DNA of 27,436 bases from JBBQLG01 sp038327655. Its GTDB lineage: Bacteria > Bacteroidota > Bacteroidia > Cytophagales > Spirosomataceae. The DNA is taken from the NCBI GenBank assembly GCA_038327655.1, contig JBBQLG010000082.1, forward strand, positions 1 through 27,436, given 5' to 3'. How positions within the stretch are numbered: position 1 is the stretch's first letter; every line of letters starts with the position of its first letter. The notes under the pieces are model-generated. The model saw only the letters and a list, made by a program, of their open reading frames with translations, did not search any database and was not told the DNA's origin. Position numbers and translations under genes: made by a program. This document shows positions 1 through 7,077 of this stretch, piece by piece.

Positions 1-19
1 ATGCACTAAGCCTATACGC

Positions 20-571
20 ATGCCAACCCACACCATTCCCCACATCGCTACCCCCTACACCGCGCCGGGCCAGAACGCCAACAACGCCCCCACGCTCAAA
101 GTGCTGGGCATGGCCGTTGGCGTAAAACTCCAACACGACCAGACCAATGGCCAGTTCTCGTGCGTTGAGCATTCGCTGGAACCCCGGCAAATGGGTCCAC
201 CGCCCCACGTTCACTACGCGCTCGACGAGATTATGCACGTTACCGAAGGCACCATTACGGTACTGGAAGGTGATACCGTTCGCGAAATACCGGCGGGCGC
301 GTGGCATTTTCGGCCACGCGGGGTCGTTCATACGTTCTGGAATGGCCATGACCAACCGGCGAAGTTTATCGATATGTATCCCAGCACGCAGGATTTTGCG
401 CACTACTTAGAGGAACTGGCTCAACTCGGCACCGACCTGCACAATGAAGGAGCTAACCCCTTTGCCCCGGAGAGTATCGCCCGCTTCAAGGGGTTAGATG
501 CCCGCTACAACCATGAGGTTTTCTACGAGCAGATGCCCGAGCACATGGCGAAGTACGGCCCGAAACCATAA
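20..571 (+). CDS. Small single-domain cupin protein
   Basis: A 183-residue protein with one complete cupin_2 barrel. Motif 1 reads GPPPHVHYALDE, giving metal ligands H63, H65 and E70; motif 2 contains PAGAWHF...GVVHTFWN with the fourth ligand H104. All four ligands are present, so it can bind a divalent metal. There is no signal peptide, so it should be cytosolic. It is a close paralog of the cupin at 7078 (shared FSCxE, EPRxMGPP, FRPxGxVHTF, KFIDM/RFIDM blocks). The family includes dioxygenases, isomerases and sugar-binding sensors, and the sequence does not single out a substrate. Only 19 nt precede the ATG in the window, so its promoter is not visible. It converges with the response regulator at 695, and the 123-nt gap between them shows no clear terminator. 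Confidence 0.88.
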   Translation: MPTHTIPHIATPYTAPGQNANNAPTLKVLGMAVGVKLQHDQTNGQFSCVEHSLEPRQMGPPPHVHYALDEIMHVTEGTITVLEGDTVREIPAGAWHFRPRGVVHTFWNGHDQPAKFIDMYPSTQDFAHYLEELAQLGTDLHNEGANPFAPESIARFKGLDARYNHEVFYEQMPEHMAKYGPKP

Positions 572-694
572 TCAGATATTTACTTACGAACAATTCCCCC
601 ATGCATACCCCCAATGAAAACACGCCTTTTTTGTGGTGCGTCAGATTGGTTGTTTGGACATACCGAAACGTGACTTTTTCACCCGGCAGACACC

Positions 695-1435
695 TTACAG
701 CCACCCGAATCGCTGCACTAATTTCTCTTTCTGGTTGCGGGCTACCGGAATACTAACCTCGTTCGACATCACCAGATAGGCCCCTTCGCCCTTCATAAAC
801 AGCTTGATGTGGTCGAGGTTGATAACATATTGTCGATGCACCCGCAGGAAATTTCGCTCTTCCAGCACCGTTTGCACCTCGCGCAGGGTACGCACGAGCA
901 AATAGTGCCGGTTTTGGGTAGCGATGACTTTGGTATAATTACTGTCGGATTCGCAGTAGATGATTTCAGCGACGGGCAGGAAAATGACCCCCTGCTGATG
1001 CGGAACCGCAATTTTGTCGGCCAATTGGTGGGTGTGTAACTGATTTCTGAGCAAGGCTATCTGACGGTCGTCGATGCGCTGCTGCCGCTCGGCTTTGCGA
1101 ATGGCTTCCTGCAAATCCCGCGTGTCGATGGGTTTTAGCAGGTAATCCAGCGCACTGAAGCGGAACGCCTTCACGGCAAACTCATTATAGGCCGTCACGA
1201 AAATAAGGCCGAATGAAATATCGCCCAGCTTTTCCAGTAACTGAAAGCCATTCATCCGGGGCATTTCAATGTCCAGAAACACAACATCGGGCTGCATCAC
1301 CTGAATCAGACGCAAACCGTCTTCGCTGTTTGTGGTTTGCCCGATCACCTGCACCCGCGGGCAGTGCGTGGCCAGTTCATGGGCCAGCAACCGCACGCAA
1401 TCCGGTTCGTCGTCAATGAGAATGGCTTTAAGCAT
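695..1435 (-). CDS. LytTR-family response regulator
   Basis: A 246-residue response regulator. The receiver domain spans about residues 1-120: acidic pair D8/D9, phosphoacceptor D55 in VVFLDIEMPRMNG, switch T81 in FVTAYNE and K101 in LLKPID. A linker leads to a LytTR DNA-binding domain (about 140-245) with the typical IIYCESDSNYTKV and FLRVHRQYVINLDHI blocks. It is the downstream partner of the histidine kinase at 1514-3532, same strand, 78 nt apart, an arrangement usual for LytS/LytR-type pairs in Bacteroidota. LytTR proteins bind two direct repeats about two helical turns apart; a candidate site with this spacing lies upstream of the kinase at 3642-3677. Targets are not proven. Confidence 0.95.
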   Translation of the reverse strand: MLKAILIDDEPDCVRLLAHELATHCPRVQVIGQTTNSEDGLRLIQVMQPDVVFLDIEMPRMNGFQLLEKLGDISFGLIFVTAYNEFAVKAFRFSALDYLLKPIDTRDLQEAIRKAERQQRIDDRQIALLRNQLHTHQLADKIAVPHQQGVIFLPVAEIIYCESDSNYTKVIATQNRHYLLVRTLREVQTVLEERNFLRVHRQYVINLDHIKLFMKGEGAYLVMSNEVSIPVARNQKEKLVQRFGWL

Positions 1436-1445
1436 AGTTTTGAAT

Positions 1446-1508
1446 GAATAGTTAAGAGTGAAGAATAGTTACTGTGATTTATTCTTCACTCATCACTCTT
1501 AACTATTC
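1446..1508. repeat. Imperfect inverted repeat between kinase and regulator genes
   Basis: Outer arms GAATAGTTAAGAGT (1446-1459) and ACTCTTAACTATTC (1495-1508) are exact complements. A second exact pairing, GAGTGAAGAATA (1456-1467) with TATTCTTCACTC (1480-1491), shares the inner region, so two alternative foldings exist. It fills nearly the whole 78-nt gap between the two genes of the two-component system. It could set the kinase:regulator transcript ratio or be a dispersed intergenic repeat. There is no T-run, so it is not a standard terminator. Confidence 0.7.
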
Positions 1509-1513
1509 ACTAA

Positions 1514-3532
1514 TTAAATTGGTATCTCGAGTACAACTTCGGTACCGGCGGGTTGGCCATCGGCATCGACCAGATCAATCACCTGAACGTGCGTATGGGT
1601 TTGATAGAGTTGGTTGATGAGCGCAATGCGTTCGCTCGTTACGCTCATGCCAAACGACTTTTTGGGCATCGCCGATTTGCTTTTCAACACGGCCGCTTCC
1701 TGCCTACCAATGCCATCGTCGGTGATGGTTACCCGCAATCGGTCGTCGTGGGGTTGCTCCAGCCGAACCAGCACCATGCCTCCTTCCAGTTTATGCATCA
1801 ATCCGTGCCAGATCGCATTCTCGACGTAAGGCTGCAACAACAAAGGCGGAATCTCGACAAACTCGGTGTCGATGGAGTCGGGCACCTCGATCCGATAGCA
1901 CAGCTTGTCTTTAAACCGCATGGCTTCCATGTCTAAATACAGGTGGAGCGCATCGAGTTCGTTTTGCAGCGTCACCCGTTCAGAGCGCGAGTTTTCCAAC
2001 ACTAAGCGAATCAACCGGCTGAATTTAGTGAGGTAGTCCGATGCTTTGGCGGCATCGTTTTCGGTGGCGTAGAGTTTGATGGAATTCAGGCAGTTGAAGA
2101 TGAAGTGGGGGTTCATCTGCGCCCGCAGGGCCGTCATTTCCGTTTCGGCCAGTTTCTGTTCAAAACCCAGTTCGAGCTGCCGGATGTGCTGCTGTTCGAG
2201 CAGGCTGCTCTGGGCCTGAATGTCGGCCGTTCGCTGCGCCAGCTGGTCTTCGAGTTGCTTTGTATAGGTCGTGTGTAATGAAGCGTTTTCCCGTTCAATT
2301 AGTCGCCCCCGATAGGCCAGGGCCAGCGCAAAGCAGAAAAGCTCAATCAGTACGCCTAATGCCATAAAAAAAGGCGGATAATTTATGAATACTTGAGCCT
2401 CCGTCGATAGGGTGGTGAACAACAAAAATCCGTGCAGGGGCGAGATGGAGATAATGAATAAGCTGATGCTGCCGGTCAGTAAATAAGTTTTCAACGGACT
2501 TCGACTGCGGACGGTAGACACAATCAGAGGTACGCCAACCACTAAGCCCGATAAATCACTAAGTCGGTAGTACGTGTTGTACGTAAACCAGGGGCCGGTG
2601 AACGCTTCGAGTAGTGCTATCACCTGCTGAAGAAACAGTACGCCCATCAGGAACACGACAATTCGCCACAGAATCGGCTGCTCTTTACGCAGGTTCAATA
2701 GTGTGGACAGAAAAAGCGCGTAGAAAAAGCTGACAAAATACGACAAGGAGATCCAGGCCGGATGAAACAACTGGGGCATGACTGCCGGAGCCAATCCCAA
2801 CGCGAATCGCCCATCGGCAAATTTGATAATCCAGCAGAAAGCCGCCCCCGCATACAGGGCGTAGTAAAGATAGGTGGTATCCCGATTGAGATAATATTGA
2901 AATAGGGTGTACAGACCCATCAGCAATATACAGCCGACGATCATCGCCATCGACACCAAAAGCCACCTGGTCAGACTGGATTCCCGGACCTTTGCCAAGG
3001 CATAACTTTCTGGCGTATAAATCAAATTGGAATCGGTCGGAAAAACCCGAACGTAGTCGATTAGCCGTACATAATACACGCTGCTCGATTGGGGCGGAAC
3101 GAGTATCGACAGGCTTCGTGGCCAGTTTCCGGAGGACCTGGCAAAAAAACCGCTTCTATCAATCAACCCCCCTGGTGAATTGTATAAGGTACTCAGGGCA
3201 TGAACACCAGGCTCGTACCATACATGAATGGTGTCGGTTGCGTGGGTATTTACGAGTTGAAACCGAAGCCAGACAATCCGCGTCGATTTGATGAGGTCGC
3301 CATGGCTGTGAATTTCTGGGACAAGTGACAGCGGAATAAATCGTTGTTGACGAACAGATGCCAGCGTCTGGAGCGTATCAGTTGCCGGGTCTTCGTAAAA
3401 CCAGGTTTGCCGACTGATATCGATTCCCTGTTCAGAAACGGGCTGCCCGTTGAAAACGATGGGGCCTGGTATCTGGCAAAGAGCCACACAGCGTATCAGT
3501 AATCCAGTAAACACCAGCGCAAACGTTCTCAT
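1514..3532 (-). CDS. 7TM-DISM sensor histidine kinase (LytS-like)
   Basis: A 672-residue membrane sensor kinase. After an N-terminal signal sequence (residues 1-20) comes an extracytoplasmic 7TMR-DISMED2-like beta domain (about 30-165). A seven-helix 7TMR-DISM membrane block follows (about 185-400), then a coiled coil rich in Q/E/L (about 405-465). The His_kinase domain has its phosphoacceptor in MNPHFIFNCLNSIK (about residue 475). The HATPase region has the N-box LLLQPYVENAIWHGL and a DDGIGRQEAA G-box. The extracellular DISMED2 fold is often a carbohydrate-binding type, so a soluble glycan ligand is plausible but unproven. Its partner is the LytTR regulator directly downstream. The gene is divergent from the DUF4440 gene at 3798. 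Confidence 0.94.
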   Translation of the reverse strand: MRTFALVFTGLLIRCVALCQIPGPIVFNGQPVSEQGIDISRQTWFYEDPATDTLQTLASVRQQRFIPLSLVPEIHSHGDLIKSTRIVWLRFQLVNTHATDTIHVWYEPGVHALSTLYNSPGGLIDRSGFFARSSGNWPRSLSILVPPQSSSVYYVRLIDYVRVFPTDSNLIYTPESYALAKVRESSLTRWLLVSMAMIVGCILLMGLYTLFQYYLNRDTTYLYYALYAGAAFCWIIKFADGRFALGLAPAVMPQLFHPAWISLSYFVSFFYALFLSTLLNLRKEQPILWRIVVFLMGVLFLQQVIALLEAFTGPWFTYNTYYRLSDLSGLVVGVPLIVSTVRSRSPLKTYLLTGSISLFIISISPLHGFLLFTTLSTEAQVFINYPPFFMALGVLIELFCFALALAYRGRLIERENASLHTTYTKQLEDQLAQRTADIQAQSSLLEQQHIRQLELGFEQKLAETEMTALRAQMNPHFIFNCLNSIKLYATENDAAKASDYLTKFSRLIRLVLENSRSERVTLQNELDALHLYLDMEAMRFKDKLCYRIEVPDSIDTEFVEIPPLLLQPYVENAIWHGLMHKLEGGMVLVRLEQPHDDRLRVTITDDGIGRQEAAVLKSKSAMPKKSFGMSVTSERIALINQLYQTHTHVQVIDLVDADGQPAGTEVVLEIPI

Positions 3533-3641
3533 TGATAGGGCAGTAGCACTTCTTCTGCCGAATATCGTTGATTGTCCCTGCTCTCTATACTCTTTTCTTG
3601 TGAATGGTAGCTACGGGCGGGCCAACAGTCGAATTATTGAG

Positions 3642-3677
3642 CGAAGCTACTCACGCAAAAACGCGGCTACTCATGCA
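3642..3677. promoter_or_regulatory. Candidate LytTR operator: direct repeat with 20-bp period
   Basis: GCTACTCACGCA (3646-3657) is repeated as GCTACTCATGCA (3666-3677), 11 of 12 identical, with a matching CG four bases upstream of each. The period is 20 bp, close to two helical turns, which is how LytTR regulators bind tandem sites. It lies in the divergent gap between the kinase gene (start 3532) and the DUF4440 gene (start 3798), whose neighbourhood encodes a LytTR regulator. Assignment is inferred from position and spacing only. Confidence 0.4.
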
Positions 3678-3797
3678 GTCATTCCTGCTGTTCATCCAGC
3701 GGTAGTGGCATCGGATGGGGCGACCCTATACCTTCGTTTCGATTTCAGGCTATCTGATTTTTCAAATCGTATTACTACTAAAAAACCGCTAAAACCA

Positions 3798-4292
3798 ATG
3801 AAAACGATGCTGCTTTCTCTGCTCCTGTCAGTGACTACACTGATGGTATCTTCAACCGCTCTGTTCGCTCAAAAGTCGGGCGATGAAACCGCCATCCGAA
3901 AAGTACTTACTGAATCGGGGGCTGCTTTTGACAAACGCGACCTAACTGGTTTTGCCAGTTATTTTGTGAAGTCACCGGATTTGTATTATCAGGTTTCCAC
4001 GGCCGACGGGCAATTGATTGTGGCGCATGGTTGGGAAGCCATGACCCATATGGTGGGTGCCCACATGAAAAATGTTGCTGACGATTTTAAGGGTAAACAC
4101 AGCGCGTCGGACTTTATGGTTCACACTAGTGGTACTATGGCCTGGGTTACGGCAACAAGCCATTGGGATTTGGCTAACGGAAAGAGCAACGGCAGCGATC
4201 TGCTAATTCTGGAAAAGCAGTCAGGCCAATGGAAGATTATCGCGCTGACGACTCAGACATATACCGATGGCAAGTTGGTTGTTGTAAAGTAA
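3798..4292 (+). CDS. Secreted DUF4440/SnoaL-like (NTF2-fold) protein
   Basis: The open frame extends upstream to 3450, but that part runs antisense through the kinase gene. The ATG at 3798 starts a clear signal peptide (MKTMLLSLLLSV... ending STALFAQ), so I use it; length is 164 residues. The mature part begins DETAIRKVLTESGAAFDKRDL, the usual opening helix of DUF4440/SnoaL_3 proteins. It continues with MAWVTATSHWDLANGK and ILEKQSGQWKIIALTTQTY, matching the C-terminal strands of the NTF2-like fold. Such proteins are small periplasmic or extracellular ligand-binding or enzyme-like proteins of mostly unknown role. Divergent from the 7TM-DISM kinase, it is a possible target of that system. It is followed by a 262-nt gap containing a strong inverted repeat. 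Confidence 0.85.
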   Translation: MKTMLLSLLLSVTTLMVSSTALFAQKSGDETAIRKVLTESGAAFDKRDLTGFASYFVKSPDLYYQVSTADGQLIVAHGWEAMTHMVGAHMKNVADDFKGKHSASDFMVHTSGTMAWVTATSHWDLANGKSNGSDLLILEKQSGQWKIIALTTQTYTDGKLVVVK

Positions 4293-4475
4293 AGCAACGT
4301 TATCGACTCACTCTTGCCCGACTTATGATTTTGAGGGTGTTACCGTTTCTTGGCCCCGTATTCGGTCGTTTAACACAAATTCCTCTGCCACTTATTGGCG
4401 AGCTGTTGCTCTACGAGTTATTTCGCCGAATCTCTTCTGTCAGCCTTTACTAAATGTGATCCAGGATGTGTGTTT

Positions 4476-4524
4476 TACATAGTCAGTAGTACCGACCGTC
4501 TCGGTCGGTACTACTGACTATGTA
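4476..4524. repeat. Perfect 23-bp inverted repeat, 3-nt loop
   Basis: The left arm 4476-4498 (begins TACATAGTCAG, ends ACCGACCG) is the exact reverse complement of 4502-4524, with loop TCT at 4499-4501. The stem is GC-rich at the loop end and AT-rich at the base. No T-tract follows on the plus strand (next bases TGTTTAAATT), so a simple intrinsic terminator is doubtful. It sits 30 nt before the membrane cupin ATG at 4555, so the hairpin could lie at the promoter or in the 5' UTR of that gene. It may also be a dispersed palindromic element. Confidence 0.9.
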
Positions 4525-4554
4525 TGTTTAAATTATCTCCAAACAATCCAACTC

Positions 4555-5199
4555 ATGAAAAAAGCAGTCAAAATCATATTGTATACAGTGCTTTTCTACC
4601 TTCTAATAGCACTGGTATGCCAGCTGGTACCAACGAACCGCCCCGATTTCTCGACCGTGTTTATACCCAATAGCCATTTTGGCAACAAGGTGCAGGGAAA
4701 CGAGCAAATCATTCTGGGCTATCATAATGGCGTCGTTCGGGTTTTAGGAAAGGTGAAACCGCACGCCGAGGGGCCGTCAGAACACGTCCATACCAACTTC
4801 GATGAGCCTTTTTCGGTAGCTAACGGTACACTGTCGTTATTGGTCAACGGCGACAGGAAAGTTCTTCATGCCGGCGAGTCGTTTACGGTGCCGCGCGGTA
4901 CGTACCACAAGTTTTTTAACGAAACCGATTCTACCGCTACCGGCATAGGCGACTCCCCCGCTGAATTCACCTTCATGCTCACGCAATTGTACGGATTGAG
5001 CAACGAGAATCCGGCTATTTTTCAATCGCCCCGTTTTCTGCTTCAGTTAGCCGTCTGGGGCAGCGATTTCGATTCGTACCTGAAAGATGGGCCACCGCCG
5101 TTTGTCATGAAAATAATCAAGTTTTTGCTGCTTCCGATTGCTAAACTGGCGGGTTATCAGTACGCCAATCCGGCCTATTTTCCGGTGCGGGCATACTGA
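4555..5199 (+). CDS. Membrane-anchored cupin protein
   Basis: A 214-residue protein with an N-terminal membrane segment (about residues 5-22, IILYTVLFYLLIALVC) preceded by lysines, predicting an uncleaved anchor with the barrel outside. The cupin core carries H77, H79 and E84 in EHVHTNFDE and H118 in VPRGTYHKFFN, so the metal site is intact. A hydrophobic stretch near the C-terminus (about 183-200, FVMKIIKFLLLPIAKLAG) could be a second membrane or amphipathic segment. This architecture differs from the soluble and Tat-exported cupins in the same window. Function is unknown. It stands alone between a 23-bp palindrome and the AraC gene at 5310. Confidence 0.85.
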   Translation: MKKAVKIILYTVLFYLLIALVCQLVPTNRPDFSTVFIPNSHFGNKVQGNEQIILGYHNGVVRVLGKVKPHAEGPSEHVHTNFDEPFSVANGTLSLLVNGDRKVLHAGESFTVPRGTYHKFFNETDSTATGIGDSPAEFTFMLTQLYGLSNENPAIFQSPRFLLQLAVWGSDFDSYLKDGPPPFVMKIIKFLLLPIAKLAGYQYANPAYFPVRAY

Positions 5200-5253
5200 T
5201 GTAAACGGGGATTATAGACGTTGTACGCTACCGAATCCTCAAACTATCCTGTC

Positions 5254-5286
5254 TTTTAGACTGAAAATCAGTAGGTTCGATTTTTG
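5254..5286 (+). promoter_or_regulatory. Candidate promoter and palindrome upstream of AraC gene
   Basis: TTTT (5254-5257), 21 nt, then GATTTTTG (5279-5286), a one-mismatch version of the Bacteroidota -7 element TAnnTTTG, leaving 23 nt to the ATG at 5310. Between them lies a short palindrome ACTGAAAATCAGT (5260-5272; arms ACTGA/TCAGT). The AraC gene at 9073 has the same TTTT-N21-nATnTTTG layout (9037-9069). A palindrome between the -33 and -7 elements would suit a repressor, but this is inference. Confidence 0.35.
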
Positions 5287-5309
5287 GTGTGTAAAGCAGC
5301 CAGGTTATT

Positions 5310-6149
5310 ATGGAGGCAATGTTATATAAAGGTCAGTTCGCGAATCCGGCTTTGAGTGAGTTTATCCACCGATATGAAATTGTGCGCTTCGTATTCGGGT
5401 CTGAGGTGTCGCTACCGGTTAAGTATCTGGCACCCCGCCCCGAACATTGGCTGACATTCTATCCCAGAGATCCGCAACGGATTCGCTGTACCGGTTCAAA
5501 CGATATTATCACCTATCCCCGCGCCATCGTCAATGGCGTAAACACGACACCCATGTATCGGTATGGTGGCCATGATTTTTTGGCACTACGGGTTGTCTTT
5601 CAGCCGGGTGGGTTGTTCCGACTTACCGGCATTCCATCGGGCGAACTGACCAATACGTTTGTTGATGCCGAAGCCATTTGGCCTAAAGACATTCGGCTGG
5701 TTTCGGAGCGGCTCAACAGCACCAATGATCTGACGGCCATGCTAACGATCATCGAATCGTTTCTGTTTGGATTGGTTCGGTCGGTTTGTAAAACCCCCCA
5801 TGCGGTTGATGCGACCAGTCAACTGATTTTGCAGCAACAGCCGTGGGTTTCACTGGATCAGCTTGCCGTTCAGTCGTGTCTAAGCATCCGGCAATTCATC
5901 CGAAAATTTGAGGAGCGAATCGGCCTGAGTCCGAAGCAATTCGACTGCATTGCCCGCTTCGATAAAGCGTACCGAATGCATAATAAATACCCGGCACTCG
6001 ACTGGCTGAGTATTGCCCTGGCTTGTGGGTATTACGACCATCAGCATTTCGCCAAAGATTGTAAAGCCATCACTTACCTGTCGCCTACGACATTCTTTGA
6101 ACTGGAGCAAAAAGCTCCCGAATACGCATTGGGGTTGCGGGAGGAGTGA
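5310..6149 (+). CDS. AraC-family transcriptional regulator (array copy 1)
   Basis: A 279-residue regulator with an N-terminal beta-rich sensing domain of the type often called DUF6597 and a C-terminal double helix-turn-helix. The first HTH is in VSLDQLAVQSCLSIRQFIRK; the second in LDWLSIALACGYYDHQHFAK, followed by LSPTTFF. It is homologous along its length to the copies at 9073 and 9993 (for instance FQPGGLFRL, DAEAIW/DAESIW, LDWLSIAL). The start is uncertain: ATG 5310 or ATG 5319; a GGAGG precedes the latter by two bases. Its last codons and the bases just after the stop recur at 6943-6990, the scar of a further copy. Confidence 0.9.
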   Translation: MEAMLYKGQFANPALSEFIHRYEIVRFVFGSEVSLPVKYLAPRPEHWLTFYPRDPQRIRCTGSNDIITYPRAIVNGVNTTPMYRYGGHDFLALRVVFQPGGLFRLTGIPSGELTNTFVDAEAIWPKDIRLVSERLNSTNDLTAMLTIIESFLFGLVRSVCKTPHAVDATSQLILQQQPWVSLDQLAVQSCLSIRQFIRKFEERIGLSPKQFDCIARFDKAYRMHNKYPALDWLSIALACGYYDHQHFAKDCKAITYLSPTTFFELEQKAPEYALGLREE

Positions 6150-6159
6150 AAAGTTGGCA
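6112..6159 (+). repeat. 48-bp direct repeat, left copy
   Basis: Positions 6112-6159 match 6943-6990 with three mismatches (45/48). The repeat covers the last 12 codons and stop of the AraC gene at 5310 and 10 nt of non-coding DNA after it. The two copies are 831 bp apart and bracket the decayed PIN toxin-antitoxin module. Confidence 0.92.
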
Positions 6160-6161
6160 TC

Positions 6162-6594
6162 CTATATGCCAATAATTTTCCGGAATTGGCTAAAGGTAAC
6201 AATTGGTATGGCTGGAAACGGTTGTTCATCCCGTAAAAGTCGCCTGATATGCCGGTCGTTTGTTACTAAACAATCTGCATTTATACCTACCGCGCAGTCC
6301 ACGAATTTATTGCGGTCCGACGTTTCGGTCGTCGGGGTCAGCTTTTACGGCATCCCATCGGTAGTATGGATCGAAACGGAGTGTATTAGGGGCTGTTAAT
6401 AAGATGGATGTAACCAGTTCCATCGTTCGCTGATTGTAAAAGTGGCCAACTATCTCAGCATATTCAGTGATGATTTCATTGCTAACTATCCATACAAACC
6501 GTTCTTCAATAAAGGCATCGTATAGCCAGCGCATGTGGCCGTTTTTAGGGATAGAATTAAGCAAACCATGTGTGTCAATGACAGCCTTAATCAT
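6162..6594 (-). pseudogene. PIN-domain toxin (COG1569-like), frameshifted
   Basis: The open frame starts MIKAVIDTHGLLNS, with the first PIN acid at D7 and a second acidic region SNEIITEYAEIV, and reaches KADPDDRN before terminating at 6307. The rest of the domain continues in another frame: NKFVDCAVGINADCLVTND, then residues ending FSQFRKIIGI and a stop at 6162-6164. The DNA at the break reads GACGACC, then GAAACGTCGGACC, then GCAATAAATTC. Removing the 13-nt middle block (bounded by GACC repeats) restores a continuous 139-codon PIN gene, the normal family length. The present product lacks the last catalytic acids, so the ribonuclease is predicted inactive. The ATG overlaps the upstream partner's stop (ATGA), as in intact TA operons. 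Confidence 0.85.
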
Positions 6595-6833
6595 TTATCC
6601 TTGTCGCGGAGTGAATTCAGGAAAGCGGTTCGATTGGCAAACGCCGTTTGTTGTTTAATCAAACTGGGTGTCAGTTTTTTTTTCTTCACTACCCGGCTCA
6701 CTTCCTCATCCAACTCCCCGCTCAAATGGTTGACTAACACCCGACGCAGTGCCATGACTTCAGCATCGGTCATCGTGCGTTGTTCAAAGATTTGTAGAAC
6801 CGCTTCCTGTGCTTTATTGAGCCTTTTAGTCTG
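6591..6833 (-). pseudogene. Antitoxin partner of the PIN toxin, start codon unclear
   Basis: About 80 residues, TKRLNKAQEAVLQIFEQRT... through MALRRVLVNHLSGELDEEVSR to FLNSLRDKDK, mostly helical and charged. It overlaps the PIN start by ATGA, as expected for the antitoxin of a Bacteroidota PIN pair. The open frame runs back to 6944, but its beginning is the reverse complement of an AraC gene remnant. A TATATTTG promoter-like element lies inside at 6857-6864 (minus), so translation should begin downstream of it. No in-frame ATG, GTG or TTG exists between that element and the conserved start of the protein. The bases AGCCAGACTAAA look like an ATG-ACT-AAA start that lost its T. This is a hypothesis; a rare start codon or a start at the upstream GTG (6891-6893) is possible. 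Confidence 0.55.
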
Positions 6834-6856
6834 GCTTTGGTGTGTTTTCCAATAAA

Positions 6857-6864
6857 CAAATATA
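6857..6864 (-). promoter_or_regulatory. TATATTTG -7 element for the TA module
   Basis: The minus strand reads TATATTTG, an exact TAnnTTTG match, about 24 nt before the likely former start codon of the antitoxin. No clear -33 TTTG is at the expected distance. Confidence 0.4.
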
Positions 6865-6905
6865 CGGCAAATAACGGCTGTCGTTGATGGCACAATCAGG
6901 CTATA

Positions 6906-6980
6906 CAATTTTCGCCCACGTCTTTTCTGACCCGCGACCAGCAAGCACCCGAATACGCATTTGGGCTGCGGGAGGAGTGA
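6906..6980 (+). pseudogene. C-terminal remnant of a fourth AraC-family gene
   Basis: In frame to the stop at 6978-6980 the DNA encodes QFSPTSFLTRDQQ then APEYAFGLREE. The intact AraC protein at 5310 ends LSPTTFFELEQK then APEYALGLREE. So this is the tail of an AraC paralog lacking its N-terminal and HTH parts; upstream the frame is closed by a TGA at 6885-6887 and the DNA becomes the antitoxin promoter region. Homology continues 10 nt past the stop. The downstream cupin at 7078 was therefore probably once preceded by a complete AraC gene. Confidence 0.8.
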
Positions 6981-6990
6981 AAAGTTGGCA
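6943..6990 (+). repeat. 48-bp direct repeat, right copy
   Basis: Partner of 6112-6159 (45/48 identical). It overlaps the AraC remnant and ends just before the promoter of the cupin at 7078. Homologous recombination between copies would delete the PIN module. Confidence 0.92.
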
Positions 6991-6993
6991 CTA

Positions 6994-7031
6994 TTTTACC
7001 AGCGTTCGGCCTTGTCATTCCAGTAGTTTTG
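6994..7031 (+). promoter_or_regulatory. Array promoter 1: TTTTACCA-N22-TAGTTTTG
   Basis: TTTTACCA at 6994-7001 is followed after exactly 22 nt by TAGTTTTG (7024-7031), a perfect TAnnTTTG -7 element. The start codon of the cupin at 7078 follows 46 nt later. The same module recurs before the genes at 7768, 9993 and 10908. Confidence 0.6.
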
Positions 7032-7077
7032 CTGAAACAAATCCATTCACGGTTTCACAACGTAACGGACGAACAGC

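Noticed and set aside
3450..3797. N-terminal extension of the DUF4440 gene
   Set aside because: The extension overlaps the divergent kinase gene and its promoter region, is not conserved-looking, and would bury a good signal peptide that starts at 3798.
5245..5300. tRNA-like fragment (GACTGAAAATC followed by AGGTTCGATT)
   Set aside because: The piece resembles a Phe anticodon loop and a T-loop, but anticodon-stem and acceptor-stem pairing are missing and no D-arm is present; it is better read as a promoter with a small palindrome.
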